From Arthrobacter sp. NicSoilC5 (GTDB taxonomy: Bacteria > Actinomycetota > Actinomycetes > Actinomycetales > Micrococcaceae), in the NCBI RefSeq assembly GCF_019977395.1, contig NZ_AP024660.1:4278001-4342000 (forward strand): a stretch of 64,000 nucleotides of DNA. Reading direction: 5' to 3'. The notes beneath the pieces are model-generated. The model saw only the letters and a program-made list of their open reading frames with translations. It made no database searches and was not told the DNA's origin. The translations under genes and the position numbers were made by a program. Below, piece after piece: positions 57,652 to 64,000 of this stretch. Every line of letters starts with the position of its first letter. Within the stretch, counting starts at the first letter, position 1.

Positions 57652-57692
57652 CACGCCACGCCGGGGCCGGGAAAAATCCCGGGCGTGGCGTG
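57652..57692. repeat. Large intergenic hairpin
   Basis: CACGCCACGCC (57652-57662) and GGCGTGGCGTG (57682-57692) are perfect 11-bp arms. An inner CCGGGA/TCCCGG pair continues the stem around a run of A. It may be a terminator for incoming transcription or a protein-binding palindrome. Confidence 0.6.
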
Positions 57693-57735
57693 CGCAAGCT
57701 TCTGAAGCGGGACTGTCTATTATCCCGGCAACGGC

Positions 57736-57764
57736 TTGACTAGCCCTAGTTACACACGTGTAAT
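57736..57764 (+). promoter_or_regulatory. whiB promoter with embedded palindrome
   Basis: TTGACT (57736-57741) and TGTAAT (57759-57764) are separated by exactly 17 bp, the best -35/-10 pair in the window. A perfect inverted repeat TTACAC-AC-GTGTAA (57750-57763) covers the -10, so a repressor dimer bound there would block it. The leader is about 80 nt with GGAGGG before the GTG. Confidence 0.7.
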
Positions 57765-57851
57765 TAGGTAACTAAAGCAATTGCGTAAATACCGGCACAC
57801 AACCGAGTGTCCACGTATCCAGGCAGTGGCTGAAACATCAGGAGGGTCGCC

Positions 57852-58385
57852 GTGGGGCAAGCAGAGCGTATCCAGGAAGATGCCGTCGTGGCCGGTCAGG
57901 CAACGGCAAAGTACCGTGCGCGGGGGGTGCCCAGCGATTGGTACGTGGATCCCGCCGATCCTGATGCTGCGGAGCGGTACAACAGGAATTCCACCAGCGT
58001 CCTCGAAGACCAGGCTACGGCGTTCCTTGCAGCGCATGAAGCCCTCCTGGACGGCGGCGCGGAGCCGGAAGACGACCTCGATCCGCCCATGGAAATTGCT
58101 GCCGCCGGGACGGCCCAGCCGGTCTGGATCGGGCTGCCGCTCCAACAGGACTTCGACGACGAAGGCGAACTGGGCTGGCAGACGGACGCTCTGTGCGCAC
58201 AGACGGATCCGGAAGCCTTCTTCCCCGAAAAGGGCGGCTCCACCCGCGATGCCAAGAAGGTTTGCGGCGCCTGCAACGTGAGGTCCCAGTGCCTTGAGTA
58301 CGCGTTGGCCAATGACGAACGGTTCGGTATCTGGGGAGGCCTTTCCGAGCGTGAGCGCCGGCGGCTAAGGAAGCGAGCAATCTAA
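57852..58385 (+). CDS. WhiB-family iron-sulfur transcriptional regulator with long N-extension
   Basis: The 177-residue protein ends in a complete WhiB domain. The cluster cysteines are Cys115, Cys138, Cys141 and Cys147 (C-x22-C-x2-C-x5-C). GIWGG is at 159-163, and a basic tail ERERRRLRKRA follows. By locus and cysteine spacing it is most like WhiB2/WhmD, a septation regulator. About 100 residues, acidic and helical, precede the domain; typical WhiB proteins have 80-120 residues in all. The GTG is supported by GGAGGG and a strong promoter. An internal ATG at residue 80 is the alternative. Confidence 0.9.
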   Translation: MGQAERIQEDAVVAGQATAKYRARGVPSDWYVDPADPDAAERYNRNSTSVLEDQATAFLAAHEALLDGGAEPEDDLDPPMEIAAAGTAQPVWIGLPLQQDFDDEGELGWQTDALCAQTDPEAFFPEKGGSTRDAKKVCGACNVRSQCLEYALANDERFGIWGGLSERERRRLRKRAI

Positions 58386-58414
58386 TTCTTCAGGATGTCC
58401 ATGTCACTGCCGTT

Positions 58415-61400
58415 GTGGTTGCCCACAACGGCAGTGCCTATCTGCCCAGAACCCTTTCAGCCCTGGCGGCCCAAACCCGCCCGGCTGACCGTGCCGTTGG
58501 CGTCGACGCCGGCTCCGGCGACGATTCCTGCAGCCTCCTCAGGGAGGCCCTGGGCGACGCCGCCGTTGTCAGCCAACCCCGGGGCAAAGGCGGCATGGGT
58601 GCCGCCGTCTCCGCCGCGCTTTCAGCGCTGGTGCCCTTCGACGGAAACGCTGACGGTGGCCGCACGGAGTGGATCTGGCTGCTGCACGACGACGCCGCGC
58701 CCGCGCCCGAAGCCCTCGCGGAACTTCTGGGCGCGGTGGAGCGCGCACCCTCGGTGACTGTTGCCGGCTGCAAGCAACTGGACTGGCATTCCCCGCGGAA
58801 ACTCATGGACGTGGGCCTTTCCACCAGCAGGTGGGCCGAGCGGCTTACCCTCATCGACGCCGATGAGATGGACCAGGGCCAGTACGACGGACGCACCGAC
58901 ACCTTCGCCGTGAATTCCGCCGGCATGCTGGTCCGCCGCGACGTCTGGGAACACCTGGGCGGTTTCGATCCCGCCCTCCCGGGCAGCGGCGACGACGTCG
59001 ACTTCTGCTGGCGGAACCGCCTGGCAGGACACCGCGTGGTGGTGGTGCCTGCCGCAAGAATGTTCCATGTGGCGCACCGGCCGCACGCCCTGGGCAACCC
59101 GTCCGCAGCCCGCAAGGCGCAGGTCCACCTGCGCCTGAAGCACAGTCCGCTGTGGATGGTTCCCATCCATGGCCTCGGCGCATTGCTCGGCAGCCTCTTT
59201 AAGCTGGTCCTGAGCATCGTGGTCAAAGACCCCGGCCACGGCATCTCCCAGCTTCTTGCCACGTCCGCCGCCCTGGGCCGGCCCAGGGCCGTGGCCAAGG
59301 CCCGGCGGGCAGCCAAACGTACGCGGCGCATCCGCCGCTCCGTCATCCGCAAACTCCAGACTCCGCGCCGTGAGGTGTGGAGCCACCGCCGGTCCTTGAT
59401 GGAGGCGCTGGGATCCGACGGGTCGGGCGCCGACCACCTCGTGCAGGATCCGCTCGCGCACCAGCCCACCGGCGACGCCGCGGACGACTTCGCCGCCCTC
59501 GCCACCAGCAAGCGCGGCTGGGTGGGCAACGGTGCCCTGGCCGCCGTCATCATCGCATCAGTGGCCTCGCTGCTGGCGCTGGCAGGACTGTTCCGGGCCC
59601 AGGCTGTCACCGGCGGCGCCCTGATCCCCGTGTCTGCGGGGCTGGGGGACATCTGGCACAACGCCAACAGCTGGTGGATCAGCCTGGGTGCGGGCCTTCC
59701 CGGCCGCGGCGATCCCTTCGACTATGTCCTGTGGGTCATCGGCCTCGCCGGCGGAGGCGATGCCAACGCCGCCATGGCCTGGCTGCTTCTGCTCGGTGCC
59801 CCGCTGTCCGGACTCACCGCGTGGTTCGCCGCGGGCGGGGTGACCGAACGGCGCCGGCTTCGTTTCGCGGCCGCGATCTTCTGGGCTGCCGCACCGGCGC
59901 TCCAGGCCGCGCTGAACCAGGGCCGGGCAGGGGCGTTGATCGCGCACATCATGCTGCCGCTGGTGGTCCTGGGCCTGCTGCGCGCCACGGGATCGGCCGT
60001 TGGACACGGACGGTTCAGCGCCACCGCGGCGTCCATCTATCCGGCCGGCGAGCAACTCCCGGCCAAGGCGGGCATCAACGGAGTGCCGTCGTGGACAGCG
60101 GCCGCAGCTGCCGGCCTGGCGCTGGCGGTCACCACCGCGTCGGCCCCCTCCCTACTCATCCCCGCCGCCGTGGTCATTGTGCTGTGCGGCCTCCTGCTGG
60201 GACGGCGCGGACGGACAGTGTGGTGGGCGCTGCTGCCCAGCGCAGCCCTGTTTGTCCCCTTTGCACTGTCCACACTCGACAGGCCGCGTGCACTCCTGGC
60301 CGATCCGGGACTCCCACTGGGATTCGACGCCGCTCCGCTGTGGCAGCAGATCCTGGGCCAGCCCCTGTCATTCGACCCCGCCGGCGGCCTCCAGGGACTG
60401 GCGGTCTTCACGGGCGGGACCGTGCCCTGGGCCCTGCTGCTGGCCGTGCTCATTGCAGGGCCGGTGGTGATCCTTGCCATTGTGGGACTCTTCAGCGCCG
60501 GACGCCGCGCCCGGACAGCCAGATGGTTCTGGACCGGCTCCATCGTCGCCCTGGCCGGTGGATGGCTGGCAGTCCACGTTGCCACCGGGCTGAGCGCTGA
60601 TGTCATGGTGACGCCATTCCCCGGACCAGCAGTGTCCGCCGCATCCTTTGCCCTCCTGGCAGCCGCCCTCCTCGGTGCCGAACAACTGCTGTCCGCGGCC
60701 GACCGGGCCTCCGGCGAAGGCGCGAAGACCGCGACGGCAGCCCGCACCGTCCTGGCGCTCGGCCTGGTGGTACTGCTGGCCGGGCCGCTGGCAGGCATGG
60801 CCGCCTGGTCCGCGCAGAACCTGCTGCGTCCGGCCACCACTGCCGCACCCGCAGCCCAGGCAGGCCCACCCGCTCCATCCGCGGCGGCGTCCCGGGACGG
60901 GGGAGCGCTGGGTGCTGCGCGACTGGTGGAGGCCGCGACCGGACGCTCCCTTCCCGCCACCGCCATCGACCGCGGAACCGGTCCGGAACAGACGCGCACC
61001 CTCCTGCTCAGCACCGGAGACGACGGCACCTTCAGCGCATCGCTGATGCGCGGGTCCGGCACCACGCTGGACAGCCTCTCCGCCATCGCCTCAGCCCGAA
61101 ACATCATCGGTGCCCCCGGTGCTGAAAAAGTGCGCGACGACGACGATGTCACCGCAGCCGTCCGACGCGTTGTCGCCACCATGGTTGCGGGGCAGGGCGT
61201 GGATCCCCGTTCCGACCTCGAACAGCTCGGCGTTGGCTTCGTGGTGCTCCGCTCCGCGGATACCGCAGCCCAGTTGACCGCAAGCCGGATGGACGCAGTC
61301 CCCGGCCTGGTGGCCGTGGGGCAGACCGACGTCGGCTGGCTGTGGCGGATCAGCCCGCTGAACCAGCGGAACCTCCAGGCTGCCGACGTGGCCCACCGTG

Positions 61401-61780
61401 TCCGTATTGTTGACGCCGGCGGTTCGGCCACAGCGCTGGTCGCTTCCGGCACCGACGACGTCGATGCAGCTGTCCCCGCGGGGCCCGAAGGCCGCCTGGC
61501 AGTGCTTGCCGAGCGGGCGGATCCCGGGTGGAGCGCCTGGCTCGACGGGCGCAAGCTGACCTCCACCACCTCCGGCTGGGCGCAGGCCTTCACCCTTCCC
61601 GCAACCGCCGGCCAGTTGACGGTCCGCTACGAGAACCCGTGGTCGTTCTGGGCTGCTGCCGGCCAAATCGTGGTGATAGGGCTCACCGTCATCCTCGCAA
61701 TCCCCATGCCCGCCCGGCGGCCGCGGACCGGCCTCTCACGGGACGAGGGCTCCCTGCGTAAGGAACACCAACATGCATGA
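58415..61780 (+). CDS. Very large GT2 glycosyltransferase with multi-TM and extracytoplasmic domains
   Basis: The 1121-residue protein begins with a GT-A domain (about 1-240) containing LLHDDAAPAPEAL (DxD region), FAVNSAGMLVRRDVWEHLGGFDPALPGSGDDVDFCWRNRLAG (acceptor/ED motif) and a basic linker. About 12-14 hydrophobic segments follow between residues 370 and 800. An extracytoplasmic domain comes next (about 810-1080, ending in a Trp-rich AERADPGWSAWLDG module), then a last helix. Such proteins belong to actinobacterial wall-polymer assembly; the sugar donor is unknown. The GTG start truncates the first beta strand of the GT fold, so the true start may be upstream. Confidence 0.88.
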   Translation: MVAHNGSAYLPRTLSALAAQTRPADRAVGVDAGSGDDSCSLLREALGDAAVVSQPRGKGGMGAAVSAALSALVPFDGNADGGRTEWIWLLHDDAAPAPEALAELLGAVERAPSVTVAGCKQLDWHSPRKLMDVGLSTSRWAERLTLIDADEMDQGQYDGRTDTFAVNSAGMLVRRDVWEHLGGFDPALPGSGDDVDFCWRNRLAGHRVVVVPAARMFHVAHRPHALGNPSAARKAQVHLRLKHSPLWMVPIHGLGALLGSLFKLVLSIVVKDPGHGISQLLATSAALGRPRAVAKARRAAKRTRRIRRSVIRKLQTPRREVWSHRRSLMEALGSDGSGADHLVQDPLAHQPTGDAADDFAALATSKRGWVGNGALAAVIIASVASLLALAGLFRAQAVTGGALIPVSAGLGDIWHNANSWWISLGAGLPGRGDPFDYVLWVIGLAGGGDANAAMAWLLLLGAPLSGLTAWFAAGGVTERRRLRFAAAIFWAAAPALQAALNQGRAGALIAHIMLPLVVLGLLRATGSAVGHGRFSATAASIYPAGEQLPAKAGINGVPSWTAAAAAGLALAVTTASAPSLLIPAAVVIVLCGLLLGRRGRTVWWALLPSAALFVPFALSTLDRPRALLADPGLPLGFDAAPLWQQILGQPLSFDPAGGLQGLAVFTGGTVPWALLLAVLIAGPVVILAIVGLFSAGRRARTARWFWTGSIVALAGGWLAVHVATGLSADVMVTPFPGPAVSAASFALLAAALLGAEQLLSAADRASGEGAKTATAARTVLALGLVVLLAGPLAGMAAWSAQNLLRPATTAAPAAQAGPPAPSAAASRDGGALGAARLVEAATGRSLPATAIDRGTGPEQTRTLLLSTGDDGTFSASLMRGSGTTLDSLSAIASARNIIGAPGAEKVRDDDDVTAAVRRVVATMVAGQGVDPRSDLEQLGVGFVVLRSADTAAQLTASRMDAVPGLVAVGQTDVGWLWRISPLNQRNLQAADVAHRVRIVDAGGSATALVASGTDDVDAAVPAGPEGRLAVLAERADPGWSAWLDGRKLTSTTSGWAQAFTLPATAGQLTVRYENPWSFWAAAGQIVVIGLTVILAIPMPARRPRTGLSRDEGSLRKEHQHA

Positions 61781-63536
61781 GCACACCCCACCGGCTGCCA
61801 AGGCGGGGGCAGGCGCCGGCGCACCGGATGCTGCCGAACCGTCGCTGCCCGCTGAACAGCCGGCACCGGCAGGGAAACCCGCTTCCGCCGTTGAGCCTGC
61901 CGTAGCGGAAACCGGAGCCGGGCAGGGCCGGAAACCGTCCGGCCGCGGCTCCACGCGCATGCCGGGCGGGAAGGGCCGTGCCGCTTCCGTCGCCGGAGTG
62001 GCGGCAGGCGTCCTGATTCTTGCCGGCGGCGGAGCTGTAGTGGCCGCCGGATCGCTGATGCCCGAGCCCGCCTCCAGCCGGACGGTACCGGCGGCCGAAG
62101 CCGCTGTTCCCGCGGGGGCCAGCCTCGGCGTGTGTCCGGGCCCTGCACGGCTGCTGGAGGGCACCGAGGCCGGCACCGATGCCCAGTTCCGGCCCGAGTC
62201 GGCCACTGCGGCAACCCGGGTGAGTGCGGCAGTGCTCAGCGCCGGAGGTGTGCTGCCGGGGAGCCGGCTGGCGCACCTGGATGGGACAGCCGCCGTCGAC
62301 ATCGCCAAGGACCCGGGTCCGGCGCCCACCCCCGGAGCCCCCCAGGAGCTCCGTGCCGCAGTGGTGGCGGACCGCACCGTGGACCAGGTGAACGTCCTGA
62401 GCGCCAACGCCGTGGCAAACCAGAATGCGTCCGCCGCCGGCGCCATGAAATACACGGCCACCGACGGCGACCTGCAGGGCAGTGCTGCGGCTACCTGCGT
62501 GCAACCCTCGAACGACCAATGGCTGGCGGGTGCCAGCACCACGGTTGGCCGCACCTCCATCCTGGCGCTGACCAATGCCTCCAGCACACCAGCCACGGTG
62601 AGCCTTGAACTGTTCGGTTCGGGCGGCCAAATCCAGGCGCCCGGCAGCCGGGGCCTGCTGGTGGCACCCGGCACCACACGCAGCGTAGTCCTCGCCGGCC
62701 TCGCACCCAACGAGTCCCAGCTCAGCGTGCACGTCCGCAGCGCCGGTGGACCGGTTGCAGCCTCCATCCAGCAAAGCTTCCTGCGCGGCCTTACCCCGGG
62801 CGGGGTGGACTACATCAGCCCCGGGACTGCCCCCGCGGTCCGCCAGGTGATGACAGGAGTGGACATCCAGGACCCCGCCGGACTCGCTGCCCTGACGGCA
62901 CAGCCCGGCTACCGTGACGCCGGGCCGGCCCTCGAACTGACCGTTCCCGGCGCCTCCGATGCTGTGGTGGAAATCAAGCTGTACGGACGGGACGGCCAGC
63001 ACGCGCTTCCCTCCGGCGGGGTCATCACCGCAAAAGCCGGTTCAACCACCGAGGTGTCGCTGGCCGGGGTTCCCGCCGGGCAGTACACGGTAGCCGCCTC
63101 ATCCGACGTCTCCTTCCTCGCCGGCGCACGGATGAGCCGCGGGCTCCAGGCGGGACAAGCCTCGGATGTGGCGTGGGCGGCATCGGCAGTGCGGCTCGGC
63201 AGCCAGCACGTGGTTCCCGTCCCCAAGGGCGGCCAGCGCCAGCTGGTGTTCGGGGTCCTGGATACCAGGGCCACCATTACCTATGCCCCCATCACGGCTG
63301 ACGGAAAGGTGCGTGCCGCGGCCTCGGCAGACATAGCGGGCGGCACCACGGCCTCCATCAGCATTCCTGCCCAGGCCGAGGGCGCGGACGTCGTTGGCTA
63401 TGTGGTCTCCGCCTCCGGTGACGCCGCCTATGGGGCGGTGCTCGTGGGGCAGGATGGCCGCAACGATGTTTCCTCCCTGGCCTTCCTGGCTGCTGCTGCC
63501 GGCCAGGAAACGGTGCCGGTCACACTGGGTTACTAA
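61773..63536 (+). CDS. DUF5719 family cell-envelope protein
   Basis: The 587-residue protein has a Pro/Ala-rich cytoplasmic N-terminus of about 70 residues and one transmembrane helix (SVAGVAAGVLILAGGGAVVAAGSLM). A large extracytoplasmic beta-rich region follows, with repeated modules (SLELFGSGGQIQAPGSRGLLVAPGTTRSVVLAGLAPNE; VVEIKLYGRDGQHALPSGG). Only one cysteine pair is seen (SLGVCPGPARLL, AATCVQPSNDQWLAG), which could be disulfide-bonded. It overlaps the GT2 gene by 8 nt, so the two are co-translated and likely act together. Confidence 0.85.
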   Translation: MHEHTPPAAKAGAGAGAPDAAEPSLPAEQPAPAGKPASAVEPAVAETGAGQGRKPSGRGSTRMPGGKGRAASVAGVAAGVLILAGGGAVVAAGSLMPEPASSRTVPAAEAAVPAGASLGVCPGPARLLEGTEAGTDAQFRPESATAATRVSAAVLSAGGVLPGSRLAHLDGTAAVDIAKDPGPAPTPGAPQELRAAVVADRTVDQVNVLSANAVANQNASAAGAMKYTATDGDLQGSAAATCVQPSNDQWLAGASTTVGRTSILALTNASSTPATVSLELFGSGGQIQAPGSRGLLVAPGTTRSVVLAGLAPNESQLSVHVRSAGGPVAASIQQSFLRGLTPGGVDYISPGTAPAVRQVMTGVDIQDPAGLAALTAQPGYRDAGPALELTVPGASDAVVEIKLYGRDGQHALPSGGVITAKAGSTTEVSLAGVPAGQYTVAASSDVSFLAGARMSRGLQAGQASDVAWAASAVRLGSQHVVPVPKGGQRQLVFGVLDTRATITYAPITADGKVRAAASADIAGGTTASISIPAQAEGADVVGYVVSASGDAAYGAVLVGQDGRNDVSSLAFLAAAAGQETVPVTLGY

Positions 63537-63540
63537 GGCG

Positions 63541-63599
63541 GCCCCGGCTCCTAAGGCCGGGGCAGAGGTCCGGCTACTAAGGCCGGGGCAGAGGTCCGG
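63541..63599 (+). terminator. Hairpin with a tandemly duplicated arm
   Basis: GCCCCGGC (63541-63548) pairs with GCCGGGGC (63556-63563), and an identical second GCCGGGGC lies at 63582-63589. The cause is an exact 23-bp repeat (63551-63573 and 63577-63599) with a 26-bp period. It lies between convergent genes and probably terminates both. Confidence 0.6.
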
Positions 63600-63617
63600 G
63601 TTCTGCGTGTGGCCGGT

Positions 63618-64000
63618 TCAGTAGCGGCGGCGGTACACGGGATCCAGGGTCTCCGGTGCCACGCCAAGCATTTCCGCCGTGTGTTCCACCACCACGTCGT
63701 GGACCAGGTCCTGGAGCTCTTCGACGCTGGAGCACGCCTGTTCCACCACGCGCCGGTACACCGTAATCATGGGTCCGTCCTCGCCTGCGGCGGGGGTGTA
63801 GGAGCCCATGGGTGGCGTGGAGGCATTCGCCGCCAGCTGCTCGAGGTCCGGCGGGATTTCATCCACGCCAAACCGTACGCCGTCCAGGGTCTTGCCCCAG
63901 ATGTCGTGCAGCCGCTGGGCTGAGTCCAGCACCATGTCGTCGAAGCGGTCGGCGCGCGTGCGGTATCCGGGATGGGTGGGCAGCATCACCTCGCCGCGGA
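63618..64000 (-). CDS. Metallopeptidase-family (DUF1025-like) protein, N-terminus possibly outside window
   Basis: At least 123 residues are visible. PGYRTRADRFDDMVLDSAQRL and VRFGVDEIPPDLE match the actinobacterial small 'metallopeptidase family' (Zincin_1) protein found beside whiB2 (Rv3259 position). The expected HExxH zinc motif is not intact: the region reads LVHDVVVEHTAEMLGV. A GTG/ATG pair at 63986-63989 could start it, but the frame stays open to the window edge with residues that also look family-like (RGE). Confidence 0.78.
   Translation of the reverse strand, partial: RGEVMLPTHPGYRTRADRFDDMVLDSAQRLHDIWGKTLDGVRFGVDEIPPDLEQLAANASTPPMGSYTPAAGEDGPMITVYRRVVEQACSSVEELQDLVHDVVVEHTAEMLGVAPETLDPVYRRRY

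Noticed and set aside
57554..57739. 61-codon ORF in the whiB upstream gap
   Set aside because: It has no ribosome site, spans the large palindrome, ends inside the whiB -35, and its composition is not gene-like.

Overview
The window is a stretch of high-GC actinobacterial chromosome, most likely from Arthrobacter/Pseudarthrobacter or a close relative in the Micrococcaceae. The evidence is the gene content: mycothiol S-conjugate amidase, a WhiB regulator, DUF501, DUF4245, DUF4307 and TIGR03089 proteins, and class II fructose-bisphosphatase. Gene order also agrees with actinobacteria: mazG-eno-ftsB-DUF501-ppx and greA-DUF4307-mca-small membrane protein-hemolysin III-prenyltransferase. The genus call is inference. 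Almost all of it looks like vertically inherited core genome. I see no insertion sequence, prophage, CRISPR array or integrated element.

Layout. 1-3.1 kb: tail of an M20 amidohydrolase, then the ohrR-ohr-oxidoreductase peroxide-defence unit. 3.3-13.6 kb: a nucleoside uptake and salvage block (BMP-type lipoprotein, ABC ATPase, two permeases, cytidine deaminase, thymidine phosphorylase, two DedA proteins, adenosine deaminase). 13.6-19.5 kb: mazG, enolase, ftsB-like, DUF501, exopolyphosphatase and a membrane-anchored subtilase. 19.5-26.8 kb: type II NADH dehydrogenase, a tRNA with anticodon UAA, and a complete livKHMGF branched-chain amino-acid importer. 26.9-34.6 kb: a Bax-inhibitor-like membrane protein, galTK with divergent galM, an AI-2E family transporter, threonine deaminase and a rhomboid protease. 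34.7-40.7 kb: greA, DUF4307, mca, small membrane protein, hemolysin III, prenyltransferase and PIN-PhoH. 40.7-45.9 kb: a GNAT acetyltransferase, an unknown protein, a prepilin peptidase, a NUDIX hydrolase and a tetR-MFS efflux unit. 46-50 kb: fumC, beta-carbonic anhydrase, DUF4245 and glpX. 50-64 kb: envelope and purine genes (FemX-like, manA, LCP, purE, purK, GtrA, TIGR03089, WhiB, a very large GT2 membrane protein, DUF5719 and a metallopeptidase-family protein).

How it works together. The 3.3-13.6 kb block can import nucleosides and convert them to uracil/thymine/hypoxanthine-type bases and sugar phosphates. The gal genes provide the Leloir pathway. Peroxide sensing (ohrR) and mycothiol detoxification (mca) handle thiol and oxidative stress. 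The right third combines wall-polymer ligation, peptidoglycan bridge formation, mannose supply and a WhiB-linked glycosyltransferase module.

The most useful observations are regulatory. At least 14 genes have a TANNNT -10 box ending 6-7 nt before the start codon, the signature of leaderless mRNAs. The tRNA-UAA gene has a short class I variable loop although leucine tRNAs are normally class II. The phoH gene has a 23-codon leader ORF holding a perfect 18-bp palindrome. Several clean operators and possible attenuators are also visible. No wholly new multi-gene system could be demonstrated; the best candidate for unexplored biology is the whiB-GT2-DUF5719 envelope module together with the phoH leader.
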